Shown one piece after another: positions 1-8,151 of a stretch of 35,246 bases of DNA (the first letter of the stretch is position 1; each line of letters starts with the position of its first letter). Under the pieces are notes generated by a model that was not told where the DNA came from, did not search any database, and saw only the letters and a list, made by a program, of their open reading frames with translations. The translations under genes were made by a program, and so were the position numbers. Source of the DNA: Nonomuraea sediminis (lineage in GTDB: Bacteria > Actinomycetota > Actinomycetes > Streptosporangiales > Streptosporangiaceae); contig NZ_JAHDTI010000026.1 in NCBI RefSeq assembly GCF_018531495.1, positions 1 through 35,246 of the forward strand, written 5' to 3'.

Positions 1-69
1 TTCGGCTCCGAAAACCGTTCGCTGGACCTCGGGCTGCTGGAGTGTTCCGTACGAGAAAAGCAGGTGCAT
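1..69 (-). CDS. Gamma-glutamylcyclotransferase/AIG2-like protein, N-terminal 23 residues only
   Basis: The minus strand opens with ATG at 69 and reads without a stop to the window edge. The first residues include LLFSYGTLQQPEVQ, and YGTL is the hallmark start of the GGCT/AIG2 fold, where it forms the first strand and substrate loop. Family members act on gamma-glutamyl peptides or amines, but the catalytic Glu lies later in the protein and outside the window, so activity cannot be judged. No strong ribosome site is visible upstream. The reading frame is too short for ordinary ORF calling. Confidence 0.7.
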   Translation of the reverse strand, partial: MHLLFSYGTLQQPEVQRTVFGAE

Positions 70-538
70 GATCCAAGTCAATCAGTTGCGTGTCCGCGAC
101 CAACGAGCGGCTCCGGGTGCGGGCGACCATCATCTGGATCAGTCGGCCACCGCCTCGGCGGTTGGCGCAGCGTCCGGTTCAGCCTCGGGTGTCCCGGATT
201 TCTGATGAGGCAGCCGGTGCGGGTCGCGGCCTTCTCGCCGGGAGATCTCTTCGGGGTCGCAGAGGCTGCCGTCTGGCCAGGCCGGCGTCTTCCATCTGTG
301 GCCGGTACTACCCGTATGCAGTGCTGGACCCGGAAGTGCTGCTCCTGACCGGCACGTCCTCCCTGATACGGATCTTCGCGGCAGATGCGCCCATGGGCTT
401 TCGCCGGTTCCCGTGGCGGCCCTTGCTCTTCAGCCGCCGATGTCATAACGGTTGGGCAGCAGGGTGGGACGGGCGCCCTGCCGCTTCGGCTGTGCGCCGT
501 CCGCGCCCGTCTTCTTGGATTCGCAGCTGACCGGAGAC
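70..538. other. Gap without a convincing gene
   Basis: Open frames exist on both strands, but they are Arg/Pro/Gly-rich shadows without family motifs or ribosome sites. The stretch lies between the divergent start of the GGCT-like gene and the 3' end of the HAD gene. Nothing else was recognised. Confidence 0.4.
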
Positions 539-1309
539 CTACTCAGGCTGCGGCGTCGCTGCGGCCAGCCTGGAGATCTCGGCGGCGACAGCGCCCGGGG
601 CGGGCGCGACGGTGACACGGGCGATGCCGTCCAGGCTCGGGTGGGCACCGACACGGACCCCGTGCCGCGCGTTGCGCAGCAGGTCGATGTCGTTGATGTC
701 GTTGCCGAAGGCGTTGTACTCGTCGATGCCCAGCGAGGTCAGGGCCTCCCACTTGTTCGTGGTGCCCTGGGCGAAATCGATGATCGCCTCGTCGAGGTGA
801 TGGTTGACGGTCATCCCCAGCACGCGGCCGGCCTCGGCGAGGGCCGCCATGTCGGTTGCGTTGACCACGAGGAACTTCACGACAGAGGGAAGGTCAGCGA
901 GGTCGACCCGACGGGCGAGGCAGCCTTGGTCGACGCGGCTGAGAATCGGGTGGTCGGCCGGCCCGGTGTAGGCGTAGTCCCAGGGGCCGTCGGCGAGGTA
1001 GCCCGCCTGGTACCGCTCGGCCTCGACCAGCAGCTTGTCGAGTTCGCCGGCACCGAACGCGGCGCGCGCCCGGACCTGGCCGCCGATGGAGACGAGGCTG
1101 CCGTTCCCGCCGATCAGCGTGGCGGCGGGGAAAGCCCCGTCGAGGACAGGCAGGAGGTCGCGGACCGGCCTTGCGGAGGCGAAGACCAGCTGATGACCGG
1201 CATGTTCACATGCCTCGATGGCGGCGAGGATCCGGCTGTCGATCGCCCGTCCGTCGAAGCAGAGCGTGCCGTCGATGTCGAAGACCGTGGTGCGGGCGCT
1301 GGAAATCAC
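539..1309 (-). CDS. Cof-type HAD-superfamily hydrolase
   Basis: A 256-residue cytosolic phosphatase-like protein. Motif I is VFDIDGTL near residues 9-16, with nucleophile Asp11 and acid/base Asp13. Motif II is FASAR near residue 44, motif III is the Lys of TNKWEAL, and motif IV is AFGNDINDIDLL near residue 200, giving the metal-binding acidic pair. This order with a large inserted cap is typical of the Cof/YidA sugar-phosphate or nucleotide phosphatase group. Substrate cannot be inferred. GTG at 1309 was chosen because the fold begins immediately after it; the frame stays open to 1465, but the extra 52 residues are Arg-rich and non-conserved in appearance. It stands alone, with no operon partner. 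Confidence 0.88.
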   Translation of the reverse strand: MISSARTTVFDIDGTLCFDGRAIDSRILAAIEACEHAGHQLVFASARPVRDLLPVLDGAFPAATLIGGNGSLVSIGGQVRARAAFGAGELDKLLVEAERYQAGYLADGPWDYAYTGPADHPILSRVDQGCLARRVDLADLPSVVKFLVVNATDMAALAEAGRVLGMTVNHHLDEAIIDFAQGTTNKWEALTSLGIDEYNAFGNDINDIDLLRNARHGVRVGAHPSLDGIARVTVAPAPGAVAAEISRLAAATPQPE

Positions 1310-1505
1310 GGTGAGATGGTATCGAGCCGACGCATGGCTCCCCCGGCTGCTTACAGGCACGCGAGGCACAAGGGAGACACGACCCAGAGGTCGTAGGAGC
1401 ATGGCGGGTCCCTCTCTGTCAGACTCTCGTGAGACCTGGGGACGAAGTAGTCTTCTGAGGCTCAAATGGGGCGAGAACAGGATCTTTCAGGTAGCGACTT
1501 TGACG

Positions 1506-2160
1506 GTGGCCGACCTCCGTGGGGATCTCGCCGACGATGGTGAGGTGGACAAGGGTGACAGGCCTCGATCGGATAGGCCTAAGCGGCGCTCGTTCACGCC
1601 GGAGTACAAGCTGGCGATGGTCGAGGCCTACGACGCGGCGACCGAGCCGGGGGCCAAGGGCGCGTTGCTGCGCCACGAGGGGCTGTATCACTCGCACATC
1701 ATCGAGTGGCGAAAGGCCCGTGATGCGGGAGCGTTGAACGCGCCGGCGGCTCAGCCTTCCGGCCCCAAGACGCGCAAGAGCGAGGCCGAGAAGGAGAACG
1801 AGCGGCTACGGGCACGGGCGGAGAAGGCCGAGCGGGAGTTGGCCAAGACCAGGGCCGCATTGGAGATCATGGGAAAGCGCACGCGCTCTTGGAACTGCTC
1901 TCCGAGAGCGCGGACAACGACGCGCCGCCCAAGATGTGATCGACCAGGCGTTCGCCGCGCTGGAACCCGTGCTCGGTGTGACCGCGGCGTGCGCCCTGTC
2001 GGGCAAATCGCGGACCACCGTGCACCGGCATCGCCATCCCGCGCCGGTGGTGCTCGGACCGCGCCCGGCACCTGCGCCGCACCCGGCCGCGTTGAGCCCG
2101 GATGAGCGGGCGCGGGTGCTGGCCGACCTACGCTCGGCCCGGTTCGTCGACAAGGCGCCA
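1506..2160 (+). mobile_element. IS3-family insertion sequence remnant (orfA plus 5' part of orfB)
   Basis: OrfA shows an HTH_Tnp_1-type start (RSFTPEYKLAMVEAYD) followed by a long charged coiled coil (about 1780-1880) typical of IS3 OrfA. At about 1870 the frame is lost by one base: the expected ending GKAHALLELLSESADND continues in another frame and stops in ATGTGA. OrfB starts with GTG at 1936, overlapping that stop, and runs as IDQAFAALEPVLGVTAACAL up to RFVDKAPA. There it is cut off at about 2158-2163, before the DDE integrase domain. The element cannot transpose itself. Its right flank abuts the truncated end of a secreted-protein gene, so the junction is probably a deletion or insertion scar. 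Confidence 0.8.
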
Positions 2161-2488
2161 GCGCGTAGTTGGTCGGGACCCGAACAAGGTTCGAACCACC
2201 GACCTGGACGGCACGGTTGGCCAGCGCGACGTCCCAGCCGGAGTGGTTGGCCCGGAAGTTGGAGTTGACGTGGCACCAGGCGCACGCCTGTTCGGTCGTA
2301 GGGTTCCACAGCACCTCCCCGAAGCCAACCTCCTGACCGTGGTAATGGATGTACTGCCTGGGCATGACCTCGCGCCCGGACAAGCAGTCTGCCGCCTGGG
2401 CGGGAGCGGCTCAACGACCGTCAGCGCTGAGACGGCGGTGATCGTGGTCGCGAGCACTCCGCGGGCGATACCCGGTCGGGTTCTTCAT
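2160..2488 (-). pseudogene. Small secreted protein, frameshifted and 3'-truncated
   Basis: ATG at 2488 has an AGAGG ribosome site eight bases upstream and begins MKNPTGYR. A hydrophobic signal core (GVLATTITAVSALTVV) follows in the +1 frame, then the original frame resumes with AAPAQA-ADCLSGREV, a good signal-peptidase site. One extra base near 2465 and one missing base near 2420 would explain this. The mature part (IHYHGQEVGF, EQACAWCHVNSNF, WDVALANRAVQVGG) has three cysteines and is not a family I recognise. The 3' end is lost at the IS3 remnant. Either a decayed gene or one with uncorrected sequence errors. Confidence 0.6.
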
Positions 2489-2590
2489 TGGGGCACCTCT
2501 TCTGACCTCCAGACCTGAAGCGGCCAGGTGGCCGATCTAGGGTTGGGCATGCCGGTCGGAGTGCTGATCCTTTAGTTGCTGGTGGTTGGG

Positions 2591-2946
2591 CTAGGGGCCG
2601 GCGAACCGCCAGTTGTTGTTCACCTCGGCCCATTGTGACCCGGCCGACCCGGAGTTTTGGGTGTAGCCGATCTCCCCCGTCACCGCCGCGCGCGAACACG
2701 ATGGTGTAGTTGGATGTGGGGCTGGTTACGACGGTCGGGTCACCGGCGAGTTTCCACCAGTGCTGCAGCCCGGCCCTACAGGCCGTATTCGATGGCAGTC
2801 GCGTCCGGCTGTACGACGCCCTGGACGGCGGTCGCGCTACCTGGGGCGGCTGCGACCAGGGCACCGCTGGCAGGCGCGGCGATCGCGATCGCCGTCCCTA
2901 TCATCGCGGCCACCCCCGCGAGGGCGGAGGTCTGACTGAAACGCAT
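2591..2946 (-). pseudogene. Small secreted protein with two +1 frameshifts
   Basis: ATG at 2946 (or 2949) follows AAGGAG and opens an Ala-rich signal peptide (ALAGVAAMIGTAIAIAAPAS). The frame breaks at GGCCTG near 2773: with one C fewer it reads EYGCRAGLQHWWKLAGDPT. It breaks again in a run of five G near 2672: with one G fewer it reads GDGEIGYTQNSGSAGSQWAE and ends NNNWRFAGP at the stop at 2591. Restored, it is about 117 residues, exported, of unknown function. The length of 356 bases is two more than a multiple of three, consistent with two insertions. Confidence 0.6.
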
Positions 2947-2959
2947 CATGTGCTCCTTG

Positions 2960-3427
2960 TTCTGGGATTAGTTGTCATCGTCGCTCTGGCTATTGCGGCG
3001 GCGAGAGTTGCACAGTAGACGGCTGTCTTTACTCCGATGTTCCTTCCTGGCTGGGCCGACATGAGCCTGCGAGGGCAGTATCCGCGAGCACTCCCTCGGT
3101 GCGGTAGGACCAGGGTGTCCGGGCCGACCGGATGGAGTCACGTTTCCCGTACGAACCCGTACACCCCCATGCGGCATACCGGGCCGAGGCTCCACCGTGG
3201 TCCCACCAGTATCCTGCAGCCGACCAAGCCCCTTCTGTCACGCCGTTACAGGATGTGCCCACTCAGAGGGCGTTACGCAAGTTGATGTCCCTTCCGTCGC
3301 TTGCGCTCGGGATGACGTGCTGGTCAAGGGCTCTGCGGGGCTACGGTCGAGGCTGAGCGAACATGCGCCCCATAGCTCTGCGGCTAACGTCCCCCAAGCC
3401 ACCGACAACCCACCGTCATCCAACTGA
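2960..3427. other. Gap without a convincing gene
   Basis: Between the secreted-protein pseudogene and the regulatory repeats. A plus-strand frame from 3132 to 3356 (containing RFPYEPVHPHAAYRAEAPPW) is the most protein-like stretch, but it lacks a ribosome site and any family motif. No RNA gene or repeat was recognised. Confidence 0.35.
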
Positions 3428-3428
3428 C

Positions 3429-3469
3429 GCAGAGGACTCCGGACATCCGCGCAGAGGACTTCGGATATC
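3429..3469 (+). promoter_or_regulatory. Tandem direct repeats, 22-bp period, upstream of SDR/sigma cluster
   Basis: Two near-identical copies of GCAGAGGACTYCGGAYATC occur at 3429-3447 and 3451-3469, differing at two positions. The 22-bp offset puts both on the same helical face, as expected for cooperative binding by a regulator. They sit about 225 bp before the first SDR start. Confidence 0.45.
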
Positions 3470-3532
3470 GACAGGGAGTTTCGGGACGGATCGACCTGGG
3501 CGAACGCCGCCGCTCGAGGCGCTTCGCTCGAC

Positions 3533-3560
3533 CGTCCCGGAAACGACCGTTTCCGGGACG
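3533..3560. promoter_or_regulatory. Perfect 12-bp inverted repeat (operator or terminator)
   Basis: CGTCCCGGAAAC - GACC - GTTTCCGGGACG forms a perfect stem with a four-base loop, about 135 bp upstream of the SDR start at 3695. There is no T-tract, so an operator or an mRNA leader hairpin is as likely as a terminator. Confidence 0.5.
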
Positions 3561-3694
3561 ACCCAAGGACGCGACAGTGATTGTGGCCGTATGTAGGGCG
3601 CGGTGGCCGGCCAAACTCATCGGTCATGCGGCCGGATGGGGTGCCGATGACTTTCGCTCTGCGATCGCCTCTGTATGAGTAGGAGGTGGTTGCC

Positions 3695-4498
3695 ATGACC
3701 AGAGCGGTCGTTGTCCGGGACGAGGCACGCGGCGAAGAGGCAGGCGTGCGCGATCAGGCGCAGACCACGGCCGTGGTCACCGGAGCCAGTCGCGGTTTCG
3801 GATCGGCGATCGCCGCCGCGCTGATCGACCGGGGTCACCGCGTCGTCGGCGTCGCGCGCACCGCCGAGGCGCTGGCGGACCTGCGCCGGGAATTGGGTGC
3901 GGCGTTCGTCCCGGTGGTCGCCGACGCGACCGACGCGAAGACCGCCCGCACCCTGATCGAGCGACACCAACCCACACTGCTCGTACTCAACGCGGGCGCG
4001 ATGCCCGCCACCGGCCCTGTGCACGAACAATCGTGGGAATCGTTCAGCCGCAACTGGCACGTTGACACCCAACACGCCTTCCACTGGATGCGCGCGGCGC
4101 TGCGACACCCACTGGCGCCCGACAGCCTGGTGGTGGCGATGTCCAGCGGCGCCGCACTGCGCGGCTCACCACTGAGCGGCGGATACGCGGGCGCGAAAGC
4201 GATGATCCGATTCCTCGCCTCTTACGCCGCGGACGAATCCCGCCGCGCCGCCCTCGGAATCCGCTTCGCGACCGTGCTGCCGCAACTCACGCCTGCCACC
4301 GAACTCGGTGCCGCCGGTGTCGCCGCATACGCCGAGCGCGCGGGAATCGACGCCGCCGCATTCGCGGCAGCACTCGAACCGCTGCTCACGCCCGCCATCG
4401 TCGGCGCCGAGATCGCACGGCTGTGCGGGGACACCGGCAACCGGGACGAGCTGCGGGTATACGAGCTCACCGGCCACGGACTTCACGCGCTGGCGTGA
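3695..4498 (+). CDS. Short-chain dehydrogenase/reductase (first gene of sigma cluster)
   Basis: A 267-residue classical SDR. The Rossmann glycine motif is TGASRGFG, the strand-4 motif is LVLNAGAMPA, and the active-site YAGAK motif is intact, preceded by MSSGAA (catalytic Ser). It should therefore be a functional NAD(P)-dependent oxidoreductase; the substrate is unknown. ATG at 3695 is chosen because AGGAGG lies at 3681-3686 with an eight-base gap; the GTG at 3686 overlaps the ribosome site. The next gene starts 20 bases after the stop. The cluster continues through another SDR, a LolA-like protein, DUF899, an ECF sigma factor and a sigma2-like small protein, which suggests a common transcript. 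Confidence 0.9.
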   Translation: MTRAVVVRDEARGEEAGVRDQAQTTAVVTGASRGFGSAIAAALIDRGHRVVGVARTAEALADLRRELGAAFVPVVADATDAKTARTLIERHQPTLLVLNAGAMPATGPVHEQSWESFSRNWHVDTQHAFHWMRAALRHPLAPDSLVVAMSSGAALRGSPLSGGYAGAKAMIRFLASYAADESRRAALGIRFATVLPQLTPATELGAAGVAAYAERAGIDAAAFAAALEPLLTPAIVGAEIARLCGDTGNRDELRVYELTGHGLHALA

Positions 4499-4518
4499 AC
4501 AACAAGAAGGAGAAGGAA

Positions 4519-5310
4519 ATGTTGCTGGAAAACAAGAATGTGGTCGTCTACGGCGCGGGCGGAGCGGTCGGCAGCGCGGTCGCCCGCGGATTCGCCCACG
4601 AAGGCGCCAGGGTCTTCCTGACCGGGCGACATCACGACAACGTCAACACCGTCGCGAAGGAAATCTCCGCCGCGGGCGGAGCCGTCGAGACCGCTGTTGT
4701 CGACGCCAGGGACGAGAAATCCGTCACCGAACACCTCGACGCCGTCGTCGCCGACGCCGGCCGCATCGACGTGTCGTTCAACGCGATCGGAATCTCACCG
4801 CGGGGACTGCAGGGAATCCCGCTCACCGACCTACCGGTCGACAATTTCATGCGACCGATCACGACATACGCTCAGGCTCATTTCGTGACCGCGAAATCCG
4901 CCGCACGGCACATGATCCCCCAAGAATCGGGAGTGATCATGATGCACACACCCGAACCGGCCCGCGTGAGCCTGCCCCTGGTCGGTGGCATGAGCGTCGG
5001 CTGGGCGGCGATGGAAGCCCTCAACCGCGCGCTGTCGGCCGAATGGGCCCAGCACGGCGTCCGCTCGATCTGCCTGCGCACCACAGGCATGGTCGAGACA
5101 CCGGTCATTGATGTCGTGTACGGGCTGCACGCCGACGCGCTGGGCATCCCCAAAGACCAATTCACCGCGGCCGTCAGCACGATGACCCACCGCAAACGCC
5201 CCACCACCCTGGCCGAACTCACAGCGGTCGCGGTATTCCTCGCCTCCGACCGAGCGTCCGCGATGACCGGAACCGTCGCCAATCTGACCGGCGGAATCAT
5301 CGTCGACTGA
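4519..5310 (+). CDS. SDR-fold protein lacking the catalytic Tyr/Lys
   Basis: A 263-residue protein with a clear Rossmann start (VVVYGAGGAVGSAVARGF), the NAD-site continuation FLTGR, a VSFNAIGIS motif in place of NNAG, and a C-terminal FLASDRASAMTGTVANLTGG segment typical of FabG-like SDRs. Where YxxxK should stand the sequence is MSVGWAAMEALNRAL, so both the general-base Tyr and the Lys are absent, and the serine region reads MMHTPEP. It probably binds a dinucleotide but cannot use the standard SDR mechanism; it may be a structural partner or sensor, or use other chemistry. ATG at 4519 follows GGAGAAGGA. It lies 20 bases after the active SDR, so the two may form a hetero-oligomer (inference). 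Confidence 0.85.
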   Translation: MLLENKNVVVYGAGGAVGSAVARGFAHEGARVFLTGRHHDNVNTVAKEISAAGGAVETAVVDARDEKSVTEHLDAVVADAGRIDVSFNAIGISPRGLQGIPLTDLPVDNFMRPITTYAQAHFVTAKSAARHMIPQESGVIMMHTPEPARVSLPLVGGMSVGWAAMEALNRALSAEWAQHGVRSICLRTTGMVETPVIDVVYGLHADALGIPKDQFTAAVSTMTHRKRPTTLAELTAVAVFLASDRASAMTGTVANLTGGIIVD

Positions 5311-5378
5311 CCATGACACGCCCTGGCCGCCACGCACCACACCGGCAGCCGGGGCACCCCCGACAGAGGAGCAAAACA

Positions 5379-6086
5379 ATGAACGATCTACTCGCGAGCG
5401 CGATTGCCGCGCACGGTGGTCTGGACCGGTGGAACCAGATCCAGACGATCCGCGTCGACGCCGCCATCACCGGGGCCTTCTGGCAGGTCAAGGGCAAGGC
5501 TGACGTGCTGAGGGACATCCGCTTCGAGGTGGACACCACACGGCAACGGCTGACCATGGACTTCGTCGGTCAAGACCGACGGTCGCTCTTCCAGCCCGAC
5601 CGGGTCGTCCTGCAGCAATCCGACGGCACGGTTGTCGACGCGCGCGACAACCCGGAGCAGTCGTTCGACGGCCACCAGTTCCAGACACCGTGGGACGACC
5701 TACATCTTGCATACTTCACCGGGGAAGCACTGTGGACGTATTTGAATACGCCGTTCCTGTTCACGTGGCCGGGGTTCGTCTGTGAAGAGATCGCGCCCAT
5801 CGAGGCCGACGGTGAAACATGGCGGCGGCTGAACGTGACCTTCCCCGACCACATCAAGAGCCACACCCGCAAGCAGACGTTCTGCTTCGGCCCGGACGGG
5901 CTGCTGCGCCGCCACGACTTCACCATCGACATCGTCGACCCGGGCACCGAGTCACAGCTTTGCGCCGCTGACTACCACGACATCGACGGCATCATCATCC
6001 CAGCGACCCGCCGGGCCTACACCACCGTGGGTGACGACCAGATCATCTTGGTCGCCATCGACATGGCCGACATCACCGTCCGTTGA
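5379..6086 (+). CDS. LolA-like conserved hypothetical protein
   Basis: A 235-residue protein without signal peptide or membrane segment. The start HGGLDRWNQIQTIRV, then alternating beta-strand-like stretches (DVLRDIRFEVDTTRQRLTM, RVVLQQSDGTVV, CFGPDGLLRRHDFTI) resemble the LolA/LppX-type antiparallel barrel that binds lipids, though here it looks cytosolic. The match is by pattern only. ATG at 5379 has AGAGGAGC upstream. It sits between the SDR pair and the DUF899 gene, 30 bases before the latter, so it is probably co-transcribed. A role in carrying or sensing a hydrophobic substrate of the SDRs is a guess. Confidence 0.75.
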   Translation: MNDLLASAIAAHGGLDRWNQIQTIRVDAAITGAFWQVKGKADVLRDIRFEVDTTRQRLTMDFVGQDRRSLFQPDRVVLQQSDGTVVDARDNPEQSFDGHQFQTPWDDLHLAYFTGEALWTYLNTPFLFTWPGFVCEEIAPIEADGETWRRLNVTFPDHIKSHTRKQTFCFGPDGLLRRHDFTIDIVDPGTESQLCAADYHDIDGIIIPATRRAYTTVGDDQIILVAIDMADITVR

Positions 6087-6116
6087 TCCGAATTCCTTCC
6101 GCACAAGGACCTCACG

Positions 6117-6825
6117 ATGAACAACACCCACCGCCCCTGGATCGTCACGGCGGGGGAATGGGAGGCCGCGCGCTTGCAGCTGTTGGCGAAGGAGAAAGAC
6201 CTGACTCGCGCTCGGGACGCCTTGGCCGCAGACCGCAGGCGGATGCCATGGCTGAAGGTAGACCAGGAATACATCTTCGAAGGGCCCAACGGAACAGCCC
6301 GCCTGCCCGACCTGTTCGACGGCCGCCGTCAGATGCTGCTCTACCGTGCCTTCTTCGAGCCAGGGGTGTCCGGCTGGCCCGACCACGCGTGCGTCGGCTG
6401 CTCGCTGATGGCCGACCAGGTAGCCCATCTCGCGCATCTCAACGCCCGCGACACCACGCTGGCCTTCGCCTCACGCGCGCCGCAACCCGACATCGAGCGG
6501 GTGAAAGCGCGCATGGGCTGGTCCATACACGATCACCGACGGCTTCGACGCCGACTTCGGCGTGGCCGAGTGGTACGGCACGAACGCCTTCATCCGCGAC
6601 AGCGTCTACCGCACCTATTTCATCAACGAGCGTGAACACGAACCGATGGGAGGGACCTGGACTTCCCTCGACTTCACCGCACTCGGACGCCAAGAGGACT
6701 GGGAGGACTCCCCCGAAGGCTACCCACGGGTGCCGCGATACTCGTGGCTCAACCGACACGACGACTACGACCCGGCCGAGCCTCCCAGCCACCCCGCCAC
6801 CGTCGACCCGAAGCGCGCCCACTGA
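6117..6825 (+). pseudogene. DUF899 (thioredoxin-like) protein gene with one frameshift
   Basis: ATG at 6117 with AAGGA upstream. The first frame carries the DUF899 signatures MPWLKVDQEYIFEGPNG, LPDLFDGRRQMLLYRAFFEP and the Cys pair in HACVGCSLMADQV, characteristic of this thioredoxin-fold family. At about 6525 one extra base (TCCATACACG) breaks the frame. The second frame continues YTITDGFDADFGVAEWYGTN and NEREHEPMGGTWTSLDFTAL to a TGA at 6825. Removing one base gives about 235 residues, the normal length. It is either a recent pseudogene or a sequence error, since everything else is well preserved. It lies mid-cluster, 95 bases before the sigma factor. Confidence 0.8.
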
Positions 6826-6920
6826 CGACCGACGCGACAATCGGCCGGACCCGCCAAAAGCCTCGAGTATCGACTCCCACGGCGGCCACAACACGTCACC
6901 CACAACAGAATCGGCGGATC

Positions 6921-7883
6921 ATGCACGCTATGACTGAGACTAAGGCCGGCAACGATGATTTCGGACGACTGAGCGAACCGTTCCGACGCGAGCTGCTCGC
7001 CTACTGCTATCGCATGCTCGGTTCGGTCGACGAGGCCGAAGAAGTGGTGCAAGACGTCTATCTCGACGCCTGGCGGGCATACGACGGGTTCGAGGGCCGC
7101 TCGTCGTTGCGGACCTGGCTCTACCGCATCGCGACCCGGGCGTGTTTCAAAGCGCTGGAAAAAAGCAGACGCAGGCCGCTGCCCGCCGATCTCGGCGCCC
7201 CCGAGACAAACCCGGAGGCCAGGCTGGTCGAGCGAACCCCGGAGATACCGTGGCTCCAGCCGATACCCGACTTCCTGTTCGCCGCCGCACCGGTCGACCC
7301 GGCAACCGTCGTGGTGCAACGACAGACCATGCGGCTCGCCCTGATGGGGGCACTCCAGCAGCTGCCACCGCGACAACGAGCCGTGCTGATCCTGCGCGAC
7401 GTGCTGCAATGGCGGACCACCGAGGTCGCGGAACTGCTGGAGATGACAACAGCGGCCGTCAACAGCGCACTCCAGCGAGCCCGAGCCCAGGTTCCGCTCA
7501 GCGAGGACCGTCTGACCGAACCGGCCGAACCACGGCAGCGAGCCCTGCTCGACCGATACGTCACCGCATTCGAAACCGCGGACGTCGATCAACTCGTCGC
7601 GGTATTGACCGAAGACGCACGATGGGAAATGCCACCAATCGCGACCTGGTTCGAAGGCCGCGACACCATCCTCGCCTTCCTTGCCAGACAGATGCGGATA
7701 ATCGGACCAGCCGAACTGGTCGCCACCTCCGCCAATGGACAGCCCGCCTTCGCGGTGTACGCCCGCGGCCACGACGGTGCGCGCCACCCCCACGCACTGC
7801 ACGTATTGACAACCATCGCTGAGGGCGTCAACAGAATCGTCGCGTTCCACGGCTCCGGGCTGTTTCCGCTGTTCGGACTCTGA
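6921..7883 (+). CDS. ECF sigma factor, SigG-type with SnoaL-like C-terminal domain
   Basis: About 320 residues. Region 2 lies near residues 15-85 (YCYRMLGSVDEAEEVVQDVY, LRTWLYRIATRACF) and binds core RNA polymerase and the -10 element. Region 4 lies near 140-190 (LPPRQRAVLILRDVLQW, then the helix-turn-helix EVAELLEMTTAAVNSALQRA). A C-terminal SnoaL/NTF2-like domain follows from about 200, including WEMPPIATWFEGRDTI and ANGQPAFAVYARG. In SnoaL-tailed ECF groups the tail modulates activity and replaces a classical anti-sigma factor. ATG at 6921 or 6930 are both possible; the weak site GGCGGA precedes both. Thirteen bases after its stop begins the sigma2-like mini-protein, suggesting coupled expression. 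Confidence 0.92.
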   Translation: MHAMTETKAGNDDFGRLSEPFRRELLAYCYRMLGSVDEAEEVVQDVYLDAWRAYDGFEGRSSLRTWLYRIATRACFKALEKSRRRPLPADLGAPETNPEARLVERTPEIPWLQPIPDFLFAAAPVDPATVVVQRQTMRLALMGALQQLPPRQRAVLILRDVLQWRTTEVAELLEMTTAAVNSALQRARAQVPLSEDRLTEPAEPRQRALLDRYVTAFETADVDQLVAVLTEDARWEMPPIATWFEGRDTILAFLARQMRIIGPAELVATSANGQPAFAVYARGHDGARHPHALHVLTTIAEGVNRIVAFHGSGLFPLFGL

Positions 7884-7895
7884 CCAGGCAACGGC

Positions 7896-8150
7896 ATGTC
7901 CGAACAGGAAAACATCGCCCAGCACGCACAGCTGCGGCTGTTCTGCCAACTCATGCTCGGTTCAGCCGACGCCGCCGACCACATGATTCAGCAGGTCTAC
8001 CGTCGTGCACTCGAATACCACGACGAGCTAGAGAATTGGCCATCGGAACGCGTTCAACTGTTCCGTATCGCAGCCGACATCTGCGGAGTCCGCCGACAAG
8101 GCCGGAACAGATACTGCTACGGCCCGGGCGACGACATCGGCGATGAATAG
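7896..8150 (+). CDS. 84-residue sigma region 2-like mini-protein
   Basis: The segment LRLFCQLMLGSADAADHMIQ aligns with region 2 of the adjacent sigma factor (LLAYCYRMLGSVDEAEEVVQ), and the later VQLFRIAADIC aligns with TWLYRIATRAC. The protein ends right after region 2, with no linker, region 4 or SnoaL tail. The core-binding helix is partly kept, while the aromatic and basic residues of the promoter-melting part are changed (QVYRRALEYHDELENW). This suggests a duplicated and reduced sigma paralogue that might occupy core polymerase or pair with the sigma factor (inference). ATG at 7896 lies 13 bases after the sigma stop, with a weak AGGCAACGG before it. The frame is intact, unlike nearby remnants. 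Confidence 0.75.
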   Translation: MSEQENIAQHAQLRLFCQLMLGSADAADHMIQQVYRRALEYHDELENWPSERVQLFRIAADICGVRRQGRNRYCYGPGDDIGDE

Positions 8151-8151
8151 C

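Noticed and set aside
452..1396. A 314-codon plus-strand frame
   Set aside because: It is the antisense shadow of the HAD hydrolase, whose motifs are all on the minus strand.
2180..2215. A GGTTCGAACC stretch resembling a tRNA T-arm
   Set aside because: No acceptor, D or anticodon stem can be built around it on either strand, and it lies within the reading frame of the secreted-protein relic.
3132..3356. Plus-strand 74-codon frame with aromatic residues
   Set aside because: Looks mildly protein-like but has no ribosome site, family motif or conserved context, so it was not called.
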